The notes under the pieces: model-generated
What the model saw: the letters and a program-made list of their open reading frames with translations, nothing else
Database searches by the model: none
What the model was told of the DNA's origin: nothing
In this document: piece after piece, positions 8,521-16,624 of the stretch
Layout of the letters: each line of letters opens with the position of its first letter
How positions within the stretch are numbered: the stretch's first letter is position 1
Origin: Sphingomonas leidyi
GTDB taxonomy: Bacteria > Pseudomonadota > Alphaproteobacteria > Sphingomonadales > Sphingomonadaceae
Length of the DNA stretch: 64,000 nucleotides
Direction of reading: 5' to 3'
NCBI RefSeq assembly: GCF_011761945.1
Contig: NZ_JAASQV010000002.1
Span: forward strand, 1,116,001 to 1,180,000
Made by a program: the position numbers and the translations under genes

Positions 8521-10151
8521 TCTTCCGCCGCTTCCTCCTCGCCGCGGCGGCGCTGTTCGCCGCGCCGTTTGCCCAGGCGCAGACCGCGGCCCAGCCGGCC
8601 GCCCAGCTTCCGCCCGAGCAGGCGGCGCTGAAGGCGCATGTCCAGTTCCTCGCCTCCGATGCGCTTCGCGGGCGCGAGGCGGGAACGCGCGACTATGACG
8701 TGGCGGCCGAATATGTCGCGGCGCAGATGCTGGCGATCGGCCTGGTGCCCGGCGCGGCGGGAAGCTGGTTCCAGCCGTTCAAGCTGGTCTCGTACAAGCC
8801 GGCCGAGAAGGCGAAGTGGAGCCTGGTGCGCGGTGCGATGGAAATCCCGCTCCAGTTCGGCATCGACTATGTCAACACGCCGGTGCCCGCCACGCCCGAC
8901 TTCAAGGCCGAGGGCGGCATCGTCTTCGCCGGCTATGGCATCGTCTATCCCGAAGGGAAGCGCGACGATTACAAGGGGCTCGACGTGAAGGGGAAGATCG
9001 TGGCGATCCTGCCCGGCGTGCCCCAGGGCCTGCCCAACGAAGTCGAGGCGCATTTCGGCGACGACGAGCAGAAGGCGGCAATCGCGCAGCAAAAGGGCGC
9101 GGTGGCGGTGATCGTGCTCGAATCGCTCGCCCAGCGCGAGCAGATCCCCTTCGAGGCGATCGTTCCCTATTACGACTATGAACGCACGACCTGGGCACGG
9201 CCCGACGGCACTGCCTTCGCGACTGCGCCGGGCGCCCCGCCGGTGGGCTATGTCGGCCCGGCCGGGGCGGAGAAGCTGTTCCAGGGGGCGAAGATCCGCT
9301 GGGCCGATGTGCTCGCCGCGCAGCGCAGGGGCACGCGGGTCCCTACCGGCGCGCTCGCGGGCACGCTCAGGGTTGCGAGCAAGACGCGGCTGGTGACGCA
9401 GGCGACGCGCAACGTGGCCGGGCTGATCCCCGGGACCGATCCGTCGCTCAAGGCGGAATATGTCGTCCTCTCCGCCCATCTGGACCATGTCGGCGTGGGG
9501 GATGCGGTCAATGGCGACCGCATCTACAATGGCGCGATGGACAATGCGATCGGCGTCTCGACCATGCTCGAGGTCGCCCGCAAGTTCGTCGCTTCGGGCG
9601 AGAAGCCCCGGCGCTCGATGCTGTTCGTGGCTCTGGCGGCGGAGGAGAAGGGGCTGCTCGGCTCGGACTATTTCGCGCATTATCCGCCGGTGGCGAAGGA
9701 CCGGCTGGTCGCCGACGTCAACATGGACATGCCGATCCTCACCTATCCGCTGGTCGATGTCGTCGCGCTGGGGGCCGAACGCTCCAGCCTGGGCCCGGTG
9801 ATCGCCGCGGCGGCGGCTGGCGAGGGCCTTGCCGTCGTCCCCGATCCGAGCCCCGAGGAGATGTTCTTCGTCCGCTCGGATCACTACAGCTTCGTCAAGT
9901 CGGGCATTCCGGCGGTCTCGATCGATACCGGCCCGGGCGGGCAGGGAGCGGAGGCGCAGAAGAGATTCCTGGCCGAGAACTATCACAAGCCCTCGGACCA
10001 GATCGATTTGCCCTTCGACTGGAACTCGGCCGCCAGATATATGCGCCTGAACTATGCCGTCGCCCGCGCGCTCACCGATGCGCCGGAACGCCCGCGCTGG
10101 AACAGGGGCGATTTCTTCGGGGTGCGGTTCGGGGGATATGGGGCGCAGTGA
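8517..10151 (+). CDS. Secreted M28-family metallopeptidase, paralogue 3
   Basis: The third tandem M28 peptidase, 544 residues. The GTG start at 8517 overlaps the TGA of paralogue 2 in the same GTGA arrangement. A signal peptide ends at AQAQ; then come FLASDALRGREAG, a PA-like segment with IVFAGYGIVYPEG, and the catalytic residues in LSAHLDHVGVG, NGAMDNAIG, ALAAEEKGL, VNMDMPI and ENYHKPSDQ. The closing WNRGDFFGVRFGG is shared by all three genes (WNKGDFFG in the others), showing that they arose by duplication. The three genes are almost certainly one operon. What separates their substrates is unknown; the main divergence is in the PA-like insert and around the final histidine. Confidence 0.92.
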   Translation: MIFRRFLLAAAALFAAPFAQAQTAAQPAAQLPPEQAALKAHVQFLASDALRGREAGTRDYDVAAEYVAAQMLAIGLVPGAAGSWFQPFKLVSYKPAEKAKWSLVRGAMEIPLQFGIDYVNTPVPATPDFKAEGGIVFAGYGIVYPEGKRDDYKGLDVKGKIVAILPGVPQGLPNEVEAHFGDDEQKAAIAQQKGAVAVIVLESLAQREQIPFEAIVPYYDYERTTWARPDGTAFATAPGAPPVGYVGPAGAEKLFQGAKIRWADVLAAQRRGTRVPTGALAGTLRVASKTRLVTQATRNVAGLIPGTDPSLKAEYVVLSAHLDHVGVGDAVNGDRIYNGAMDNAIGVSTMLEVARKFVASGEKPRRSMLFVALAAEEKGLLGSDYFAHYPPVAKDRLVADVNMDMPILTYPLVDVVALGAERSSLGPVIAAAAAGEGLAVVPDPSPEEMFFVRSDHYSFVKSGIPAVSIDTGPGGQGAEAQKRFLAENYHKPSDQIDLPFDWNSAARYMRLNYAVARALTDAPERPRWNRGDFFGVRFGGYGAQ

Positions 10152-10162
10152 CGTTCCGATCC

Positions 10163-10262
10163 TCCCCGCGCGGTGGAGGGGTGGCGCGCCACCGGCGACA
10201 TCGCTCGCGGCAAATGCCCCTCCGCCGGCGTCGCGCGTCCTCCTGCCTCCCCAGGCGAGGGC
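10163..10262. repeat. Degenerate intergenic inverted-repeat element
   Basis: A non-coding stretch with GGAGGGG near 10173 and CCCCTCC near 10216 facing each other, a central TGGCGCGCCA palindrome, and a second CCTCC/GGCGAGG tail. It lies between the M28 operon and the next gene, and its layout resembles the element at 11916-12060. Such GC-rich intergenic repeats are common in sphingomonads. It may also end the M28 transcript, although there is no T-run. Confidence 0.45.
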
Positions 10263-10269
10263 CTAGGAA

Positions 10270-11082
10270 ATGCGTCTCCTGATCTTCGGCCCCGGCTATA
10301 CCGCCATGCGCCTGGTCGCGCGGCTGGCCGGCCGGGCGGAAATCGCCACCGTTGCCCGCGAGACCTTCGCCGACCGCGCGGGCGACATCGCGCGCGCCAC
10401 GCACATCCTCTCCACCGTCCCGCCGGGCGAGGACGACCCCGTCCTCGCAACCTATGGGAACGAGATCGCCGCCTCCCGCGCCTGGATCGGCTATCTCTCC
10501 TCGACCGGCGTCTATGGCGACACCGGCGGCGCCTGGGTCGACGAGACGGCGCCCATGGGCACCGGCCGCCGCATCGCCCGGGCAAGGGCGGACGCCGCCT
10601 GGCTGGCGCTTGCCGGCGCGCATGTGTTCCGCCTGCCCGGCATCTACGGCCCCGGCCGCTCCCCGCTCGATCGCATCCGCGCCGGCGCCGCGCCGCGGAT
10701 CGACCTGCCGGGCCAGGTGTTCAGCCGCATCCATGTCGACGACATCGTCGAGGGCGTGATCGCCGGCTTCGCCGGGCCGCCCGGCGCCTATAACCTGGCC
10801 GACGATCGCCCCGCTCCGCAGAGCGACGTCATTGCCTATGGCTGCGCGCTGCTGGGGTTGCCGGTGCCGCCGATGGTCCCGCTGGAGCAGGCGGGGCTAA
10901 GCCCCCAGGCCCGCGCCTTCCATGCCGAGAATCGTCGCGTCGCGAACGGCAAGGCGAAGCGGGTGCTGGGCTGGCGGCCGCGCCATGCCGATTACCGGTT
11001 GGGCCTGCGCGCCCTCAGCGCCACCACCAGCCCCGCGAGCACCAGCCCCGCGCCGCCTTCCGCCAGCGCGGACCAGCGATAG
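10270..11082 (+). CDS. NAD(P)-binding SDR/epimerase-family protein (YeeZ-like)
   Basis: A 270-residue Rossmann-fold protein of the extended SDR class. The N-terminus LLIFGPGYTAMRL holds a nucleotide-binding loop of the GxGYxA type. YLSSTGVYGDTGG (about 78-90) contains the serine/tyrosine active-site region, and FRLPGIYGPGRS and IHVDDIV are typical of NAD-dependent epimerases and YeeZ-like proteins. Catalysis and substrate are unknown. The last 30 codons overlap the end of the convergent EamA gene by 91 bp. The C-terminal part after residue 240 is Ala/Ser/Pro-rich and may be read-through beyond an ancestral stop. The ATG start follows the repeat region and has only a weak ribosome-binding sequence (CCTAGGAA). 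Confidence 0.75.
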   Translation: MRLLIFGPGYTAMRLVARLAGRAEIATVARETFADRAGDIARATHILSTVPPGEDDPVLATYGNEIAASRAWIGYLSSTGVYGDTGGAWVDETAPMGTGRRIARARADAAWLALAGAHVFRLPGIYGPGRSPLDRIRAGAAPRIDLPGQVFSRIHVDDIVEGVIAGFAGPPGAYNLADDRPAPQSDVIAYGCALLGLPVPPMVPLEQAGLSPQARAFHAENRRVANGKAKRVLGWRPRHADYRLGLRALSATTSPASTSPAPPSASADQR

Positions 11083-11912
11083 CCTTCGAACAGCGTCGAG
11101 AACAGCATCGCGATCACCGGGATCAGCACGCTGGTATAGGCTGCCTTGGCCGGGCCGATCGTGCGGATCAGCCGGAAATAGATGCTGAAGGTCAGCGCGG
11201 ATCCCAGCACGCCGAGATAGAGGATGCCGCCCGCATAGCTGGGCCGGGGATCGAATGCCGGCGGCCCCGCGGTGGCGAGCGCGAACAGCCCGTCGATCGC
11301 CGCGCCGCTCAGCATCGCCCAGCCCAGCATCGTCGCCATCGGATAGGCCTTGGCCGTATCGGTCGCCTGCATGATGTTGGCGATCGAGGCGCACAGGACG
11401 CCGGCCAGTGCGATGACGATGCCGAGCAGGGCCTGGGCCGGGCCCACCGGGCTGAGCCGCGCTTCGTGCAGGAACAGCAGGGCGACGCCCGCCATCGCGA
11501 TGGCCGAGCCGATGATCAGCTGGCGTCCCATCTTCTGCCCGAGGAAGATCCGCGCCATCACTGCATTGGGCACCAGCAGCAGCGCATAGACCACCGCCAC
11601 CACGCCCGAGGTGATGTGCTGCTCGGCGCGATAGACGAAGTTGAAGTTGAACACGAACTGCGCGAGCCCGAGCAGGACCGCGAAGCGCACGCCCCGCGCA
11701 TCGAGCCGCAGCCCGTCGCCGCGCAGCGCCGCCCAGGCCAGCATGGTCACTCCGGCCACCGCGAAGCGATAGGTGACCGACCAGCTCGGCGGCACCACCG
11801 AGAGCTGGTCGCGGATCACGATCCAGGTCGATCCCCAGATCAGCGTGACGATCGCGAAGGGAACCAGGACGGAGAGGCGGGCGGATTGCGGGGCGGATGC
11901 GGCCGTCATCAA
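10992..11912 (-). CDS. EamA/DMT-superfamily transporter
   Basis: A 306-residue inner-membrane protein with about ten hydrophobic segments in two EamA repeats; the first begins at FAIVTLIWGSTWIVIRDQL and the second near AQALLGIVIALAGVL. The family exports or exchanges small metabolites such as amino acids or nucleotide precursors; the substrate cannot be told from sequence. WGSTWIVIRD is the usual N-terminal mark of the group. The gene runs convergently into the SDR gene, and the two 3' ends overlap. The start lies next to a GC-rich repeat that separates it from the threonine aldolase gene on the same strand. Confidence 0.88.
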   Translation of the reverse strand: MMTAASAPQSARLSVLVPFAIVTLIWGSTWIVIRDQLSVVPPSWSVTYRFAVAGVTMLAWAALRGDGLRLDARGVRFAVLLGLAQFVFNFNFVYRAEQHITSGVVAVVYALLLVPNAVMARIFLGQKMGRQLIIGSAIAMAGVALLFLHEARLSPVGPAQALLGIVIALAGVLCASIANIMQATDTAKAYPMATMLGWAMLSGAAIDGLFALATAGPPAFDPRPSYAGGILYLGVLGSALTFSIYFRLIRTIGPAKAAYTSVLIPVIAMLFSTLFEGYRWSALAEGGAGLVLAGLVVALRARRPNR

Positions 11913-11915
11913 TTC

Positions 11916-12060
11916 CTTCCCCCGCTTGCCGGGGGAAGGGGGCCGCGACGCGAAGCGGCGTGGCGGAGGGGGCGCCGCGATCCGGCGGCGACTCGCTGTG
12001 CCCCTCCACCACCGGCTCCGCCGGCGGTTCCCCTCTCCGAGACAGGCCCGGGGAGGATTT
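11916..12060. repeat. GC-rich intergenic inverted-repeat element
   Basis: The element starts with CTTCCCCC-GCTTGCC-GGGGGAAG, a hairpin with 8-bp perfect arms, continues with GGAGGGGGCGCC facing GTGCCCCTCC, and ends with CCCCTCTCC facing CGGGGAGGA. It separates two minus-strand genes. It shares the GGAGGGG/CCCCTCC layout with the degenerate copy at 10163-10262. It may act as a transcript end or as dispersed palindromic DNA. Confidence 0.55.
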
Positions 12061-12075
12061 CAGGGGAGCCCGTCC

Positions 12076-13077
12076 TCACAGCGCCGCGATCGCATCGGCC
12101 AGCGGCCGTATCGCTTCCTCGGCCTGGTCCCAGCTGATCACCAGCCGCGCCTCGCCCACGCCCCAGTCGTAGAAATCGAAGCCGAGCGCGCGCAGGCGCG
12201 CCGCTTCCTCGGCGCGCATCTTCAGGAACACCTCATTGGCTTCGACCGGGTGCACCAGCCGGTCCCCCGCCGCCCGGGCGAGCAGGCGCGCGCCGGCATT
12301 GGCCGCGCGGGCGTTCTCGAGCCACAGGTCGTTCTCCAGCATCGCCAGGATCTGCGCCGCCAGATAGCGGCCCTTGGAGGAGAGCAGCCCCGCCCGCTTG
12401 CGACGATAGAGCGTCGCCTCCGCCAGTTCGGGCCGGAAGAAGATCAGCGCCTCGGCGCTCATCCCGCCATTCTTGACGAAGCCGAAGCTGAGCGCGTCCA
12501 CGCCCGCGCGCCAGGTCAAGTCGCCGGGATGGCAGCCGAGATGCGCGACGGCGTTGGCGAAGCGCGCCCCGTCCATGTGCAGCCCGAGCTTGCGCTCCTT
12601 CGCCAGCGCCCCGATCGCCGCCACTTCGCCCGGCGTATAGGCCAGGCCATATTCGGTTGCGTTGGTGATCGAGACGGCATGCGGCTGCACCTGGTGCACG
12701 TCGGGGCGGATCGGATCGATCACCGCGCGGATCGCATCGGGCGTCAGCTTCGAGCCCGGGCCCTCGCCGGCCAGCAGCTTGGCGCCGTGCGTATAGAATT
12801 CCGGCGCGCCGCACTCGTCGACATTGATGTGCGCCTCGCGGTGGCAGACCACGCCGCCATAAGGCGGGCAGAGCGCGGCCAGGGCGAGGCTGTTCGCCGC
12901 GGTGCCGGTCGGCACCCACAACGCGCGCACCTGCGTGCCGAACAGGTCCGAAAAGGCGCCGTCGAGCGATTGCGACCATCTGTCTCCGTCATAGGCGGTG
13001 TCGAGCTGGTTCACGCTTGCCAGCGCGGCGAGCACTTCGGGGCAGACTGCGGCGGCGTTGTCGGAGAAGAAGCGCAT
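12076..13077 (-). CDS. ltaE: Low-specificity L-threonine aldolase (PLP enzyme)
   Basis: A 333-residue fold-type I PLP enzyme that cleaves L-threonine or allo-threonine to glycine and acetaldehyde. It opens with MRFFSDNAAAV, the family's usual start with the SDN motif. LWVPTGTAANSLAL contains the phosphate-binding loop, HMDGARFANAV the conserved Asp/Arg region, and SFGFVKNGGMSAEAL the PLP-binding lysine. The ATG at 13075-13077 was preferred over an upstream in-frame start because the conserved family N-terminus begins there, even though the ribosome-binding site is weak. It is likely transcribed separately from the upstream hydrolase gene. Other beta-hydroxy-amino-acid lyase activities are possible. 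Confidence 0.88.
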   Translation of the reverse strand: MRFFSDNAAAVCPEVLAALASVNQLDTAYDGDRWSQSLDGAFSDLFGTQVRALWVPTGTAANSLALAALCPPYGGVVCHREAHINVDECGAPEFYTHGAKLLAGEGPGSKLTPDAIRAVIDPIRPDVHQVQPHAVSITNATEYGLAYTPGEVAAIGALAKERKLGLHMDGARFANAVAHLGCHPGDLTWRAGVDALSFGFVKNGGMSAEALIFFRPELAEATLYRRKRAGLLSSKGRYLAAQILAMLENDLWLENARAANAGARLLARAAGDRLVHPVEANEVFLKMRAEEAARLRALGFDFYDWGVGEARLVISWDQAEEAIRPLADAIAAL

Positions 13078-13167
13078 GGGAGGTCCATGCTGAGGGTGCC
13101 GGGCGGCGTCAACAGCGCAACCCAAAATCCGCCCTCAAGGGCGAGGGGAGAATCTTGGCCCTGTCCT

Positions 13168-14169
13168 TCAGGGGCGCGCGAAATGCCGCCGGAGGAAGTT
13201 CGCGATGGCGCCGTCCACCGCCGCACGATCCTCCAGCAGCCCGTGGCCCACGGCGTCCAGCGTCACGACGTCGCCTCCGAGAAAGGACGCGTATTGCGCG
13301 GCGTTGGCGGGCGGCATGAAATCACAGGAGCCGCGAAGAATCAGCACCGGGAATCTGCCCGGCGCGATGTTCGCCGGCTTCACCTTCGCCACACTCGCGG
13401 AGACGAGGCGCTGGACATAGAGATTGCCTCCGCCGGGCAGGGCCGGCGGGGAAATGCCGGATCCCTTGCACAGGAAGCCGTCGGCCAGCTGGCTGCCGAC
13501 GAAGTCGTCGAAGATCCTGCCGGCATCGGACTGGCTAAGCCGGCTCTCGGCGGCGGCGCCTTTGCCGTCGATCAGCGCAGCGGCGCTCTTCATTTCCCGG
13601 GACATGACGACCGGAGCCCTCTCGGTTCGCGAGAAGTCGCGTTCCACGGTCGTTCCCGGGAAGGTTCCGGGCGACGTCAGCACCAGGGCTGCGACATGCT
13701 CGGGATATCGTGCCACGTAAGCAGTGGCGAGCGAGGCGCCGAAGGAGTTGCCCCACAGGATAAGCCGGCCCGCATTGAGATGGACGCGATAGGCCTCCAG
13801 GTCTGCGATCTCTCGCTCGAACGAATATTCCGCGGCGGGAAGCCGTTCGGAAACGCCGCCGCCCGCGCGATCATAATAGGCAGTCGTAAAACCCGCGCGC
13901 CGAAAGACGGCGCCTTCGTCGATGCGTCGTTGCTCGGTGTAGAGGCCGGGTCCGCCGTGAACGAAGACCACGATGGCCTGCTGCCGGGGGGACGCCTCGC
14001 CGCGTACGATCCATTCGCCGACATTCGAACCCGTCGACAGGTGGACCTTCGCGGCGCCGTCCCGAAATCCGGAGACCTGGGCCCATGCCGGCACCGTCGA
14101 AAATGCCGCCAGGGCGACGACCCACCAGCCCCGCCGGAATCGGATCGACGGTGCCCACAAGTGAAACAT
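13168..14169 (-). CDS. Exported alpha/beta hydrolase, S33 prolyl-aminopeptidase-like
   Basis: A 333-residue protein with an N-terminal signal peptide (charged RFRRGWW then a hydrophobic stretch ending AWAQ). The alpha/beta-hydrolase core shows HGGPG (oxyanion loop typical of S33 peptidases), the nucleophile elbow GNSFGASLA, and a C-terminal catalytic histidine in DAVGHGLLEDRAA; the acid is probably the Asp in GSCDFMPP. HGGPG and the overall order suggest a proline iminopeptidase-like or esterase activity in the periplasm. Two nearby cysteines (CKGS and GSCD) could form a disulfide. Base composition is slightly less GC-rich than its neighbours, a weak hint of more recent arrival. It lies 52 bp downstream of the penicillin-binding protein gene on the same strand. 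Confidence 0.8.
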   Translation of the reverse strand: MFHLWAPSIRFRRGWWVVALAAFSTVPAWAQVSGFRDGAAKVHLSTGSNVGEWIVRGEASPRQQAIVVFVHGGPGLYTEQRRIDEGAVFRRAGFTTAYYDRAGGGVSERLPAAEYSFEREIADLEAYRVHLNAGRLILWGNSFGASLATAYVARYPEHVAALVLTSPGTFPGTTVERDFSRTERAPVVMSREMKSAAALIDGKGAAAESRLSQSDAGRIFDDFVGSQLADGFLCKGSGISPPALPGGGNLYVQRLVSASVAKVKPANIAPGRFPVLILRGSCDFMPPANAAQYASFLGGDVVTLDAVGHGLLEDRAAVDGAIANFLRRHFARP

Positions 14170-14221
14170 CCGATTTCCTCCGGCACTGCTGGAGCGTCTT
14201 GTATCGATACGATGATGGATT

Positions 14222-16552
14222 CTACCGCTCCTCGCCGCGCCGGTCGTCCGGCCGGAAGCGATCCGGCGGAGGCGGTCCGTCCGGTGCCTGCTCGCGGCGG
14301 GGGCGTCGCCCGGGCGCGTCGCCCGGCCGGCCGAGGATCGGCGCCTCGCCCTGCGCGTCGGGGTCGACGCCCTGCGGCACCACCTGGGTTTCGATCCCCG
14401 TCCCCTGGATGAAGTCGCCCACGCCGTTCAGCACCTCGTCCAGCGTCACGTCGTTGCCGTCGGGTTCGGTCGTCGGCTCGGGCGGCGGGATGCGCAGGTC
14501 GAGCGCCCGGGTCATGAAATCGCGCCACACCCGCGCGGGCAGGCCGCTGCCCGACAGGCCCGGATTCGGCGAATTGTCGTCATTGCCCAGCCACACGCCG
14601 CAGACGATGCCGCCGGCATAGCCGATGAACAGCGCGTCGCGATTGTCCTGGGTGGTGCCGGTCTTGCCATAGGTCGGGATCGGCAGCGCCGCGCCGCGCC
14701 CGGTGCCGTCCTCCACCACCGTGCCGAGCAGGCTGCGCAGGTCGTCGAGCTGGCGCCCGTTGAAGCGAGTGGGCCCGCCCAGTCGCTTGGCCAGCCAGTC
14801 GCTTGCCGCCTCGTCGTCGCTCAGGCCCTGCGGCCGTACCGGATAGGCGCCATTGGCCACCGCGGCATAGGCGGCGGTCAGCTCGAGCAGCGACACGGTG
14901 GAGGTGCCGAGCGCGATCGAGGCGTCGTCGCCGATCGGCGTGGAGATGCCCAGGTCGCGCGCCGCCCGCGTCACTTCGCGCACCCCCAGCTTCTGGGTCA
15001 GCCGCGCGGCGACGACGTTCGAGGATTTGGCGAAGGCCTGGCGCAGCGTGATCTTGCCGGCATAGCTGCCATGCGAATTCTCGGGCTTCCAGTCGCCGAT
15101 CTGGACCGGGCTGTCGTCCACGATCGTGTCGGGGTCCATGCCGCCGCGCAGCGCCGCCAGATAGACGAACAGCTTGAAGGTCGATCCCGGCTGGCGCCGC
15201 GCCTGGGTGGCGCGGTTGAACGGGCTCTCGCCATAGCTCTTGCCGCCCACCATCGCGATCACCCGGCCGTCCGGATGCATCGCCACGATCGCGATCTGCG
15301 ATTTCCTGAGCCCCGCGCCGCGCACCGCCCGCTCGGCGGCCTGTTGCGCGTTCAGCTCGAGCGTCGTCTGCACCGTCTGCTCGGTGCCGACGCCGCCGGC
15401 GCGGTCGCGCGCCTGGGGCAGCACCCAGTCGGCGAAATAGGTGCCGTTGGGCAGGTCTTCCTTCGACTTGCTGACGTGCAGCACGCCCGGCCGGATGGCA
15501 TCGGCCCGCGCCTTGGTGATCAGGCCGGCATCCACCATCGCGCCGATCACCAGCTTCTGCCGCTCGCGCGCGCCCTTCAGGTTGCCGGTGGGGGCAAGCC
15601 GCGAAGGCGCCTGCACCAGCCCGGCCAGCAGCGTCGCCTGGCTCAGGGTCAGGTCCTCGGGCTCGGTGCTGAAATAATGCCGCGCGGCGGCGCGCAGGCC
15701 ATAGACATTGTCGCCGAAATAGACGTTGGAGAGATAGCGCGAGAGGATTTCGTCCTTGCTCAGCCAGGCCTCGAGCCAGAAGGCGATCAGCACTTCCTGC
15801 GCCTTGCGCCCGAAGGTGCGCTGCGAATTGAGGAAGGCGTTCTTGGCGAGCTGCTGGGTGATCGTGCTGCCGCCCTGCGAGCCGCCGCTCTGGGTGACGT
15901 TGTGCACGAACGCGCGCAGGATGCCGCGCGGATCGACGCCCCAATGGCTGTAGAAGCGCCGGTCCTCGATCCCGACGAACGCGTTGCGGACATGGGCGGG
16001 CAGCTTCGTCGCGTCCACCGGCTCGGCGATCACTGCGCCGCGCCGCGCGATCGGCTTGCCCTCGGCGGAGAGCAACGTGATCGAGGGCGGCGCCGGCGGT
16101 TGCAGCGACTTGGAGAGCGGTGCGGTGAGCGCCAGCCAGGCGACCGCGAGGAAGAACAGCAGGATGAAGCCGGCGATCGCCCAGCTCGCCCAGCGCAGCC
16201 AGTTCCGCCTCCGGACCACCACCGGCAGGTTGGTGGTGTAGCCGCCGGCCGGGAGCGGCTCGGCATGGCCCGGCTGGATCGGCGGCGGTGGCGGAGGGGC
16301 GGGCGGCGGCGCCGCGCGGTGCCAGCGCGGGGCATAGTCCCCGGGCGGCGGCATGCCGCCGGAAAGCTCGAGCGGCGGCTCCTGCCGCTGCGGCCGCACG
16401 CGCTTGAGCGCGTCGCCCACGATTCCCTCGAGCGAGGGCGGGCGCCAGGCGCGCGGCTCCGGCTTGGCCGCCGGAGCGGGCGCCGGCTCGAAATCGTCGC
16501 CGGACCGGCGCAACGGAAAACGGACGTTCCTCGGATCGTTCCCGTCAGCCAT
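14222..16552 (-). CDS. Class A penicillin-binding protein (PBP1 family transglycosylase/transpeptidase)
   Basis: A 776-residue bifunctional peptidoglycan synthase. A Pro-rich cytoplasmic N-terminus (about 1-120) and one membrane segment (about 122-143) precede the GT51 domain, with the catalytic glutamate in GIEDRRFYSHWGVD (Glu196) and GGSTITQQLAKNAF at 228-240. The transpeptidase domain has the acyl-serine motif STFK (457-460), SSN (510-512) and KTGT (630-633). The tail is Gln/Arg/Pro-rich. It polymerises lipid II and cross-links peptides at the outer face of the inner membrane. The layout is that of PBP1A/1B-type enzymes; which class member it is cannot be settled. An AT-rich dyad lies 47-68 bp before the start and may be an operator. 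It follows a beta-lactamase-fold gene on the same strand. Confidence 0.95.
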   Translation of the reverse strand: MADGNDPRNVRFPLRRSGDDFEPAPAPAAKPEPRAWRPPSLEGIVGDALKRVRPQRQEPPLELSGGMPPPGDYAPRWHRAAPPPAPPPPPPIQPGHAEPLPAGGYTTNLPVVVRRRNWLRWASWAIAGFILLFFLAVAWLALTAPLSKSLQPPAPPSITLLSAEGKPIARRGAVIAEPVDATKLPAHVRNAFVGIEDRRFYSHWGVDPRGILRAFVHNVTQSGGSQGGSTITQQLAKNAFLNSQRTFGRKAQEVLIAFWLEAWLSKDEILSRYLSNVYFGDNVYGLRAAARHYFSTEPEDLTLSQATLLAGLVQAPSRLAPTGNLKGARERQKLVIGAMVDAGLITKARADAIRPGVLHVSKSKEDLPNGTYFADWVLPQARDRAGGVGTEQTVQTTLELNAQQAAERAVRGAGLRKSQIAIVAMHPDGRVIAMVGGKSYGESPFNRATQARRQPGSTFKLFVYLAALRGGMDPDTIVDDSPVQIGDWKPENSHGSYAGKITLRQAFAKSSNVVAARLTQKLGVREVTRAARDLGISTPIGDDASIALGTSTVSLLELTAAYAAVANGAYPVRPQGLSDDEAASDWLAKRLGGPTRFNGRQLDDLRSLLGTVVEDGTGRGAALPIPTYGKTGTTQDNRDALFIGYAGGIVCGVWLGNDDNSPNPGLSGSGLPARVWRDFMTRALDLRIPPPEPTTEPDGNDVTLDEVLNGVGDFIQGTGIETQVVPQGVDPDAQGEAPILGRPGDAPGRRPRREQAPDGPPPPDRFRPDDRRGEER

Positions 16553-16598
16553 CAGTCGTCGATTCCGCCGCTCGCATGGCGCCCTTTTAGCGCAGCAT

Positions 16599-16620
16599 CT
16601 GTATTACTGCAATAATACAG
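16599..16620. promoter_or_regulatory. AT-rich perfect dyad upstream of the PBP gene, possible operator
   Basis: CTGTATTA-CTGCAA-TAATACAG: perfect 8-bp arms around 6 bases, strikingly AT-rich in GC-rich surroundings. It sits between the stop of the serine hydrolase (16625) and the start of the PBP (16552), both on the minus strand. No T-run follows, so an operator is more likely than a terminator. The GTATTA/TAATAC half-sites recall GntR- or BlaI-type operators, but no such regulator is nearby. Confidence 0.5.
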
Positions 16621-16624
16621 TTGA

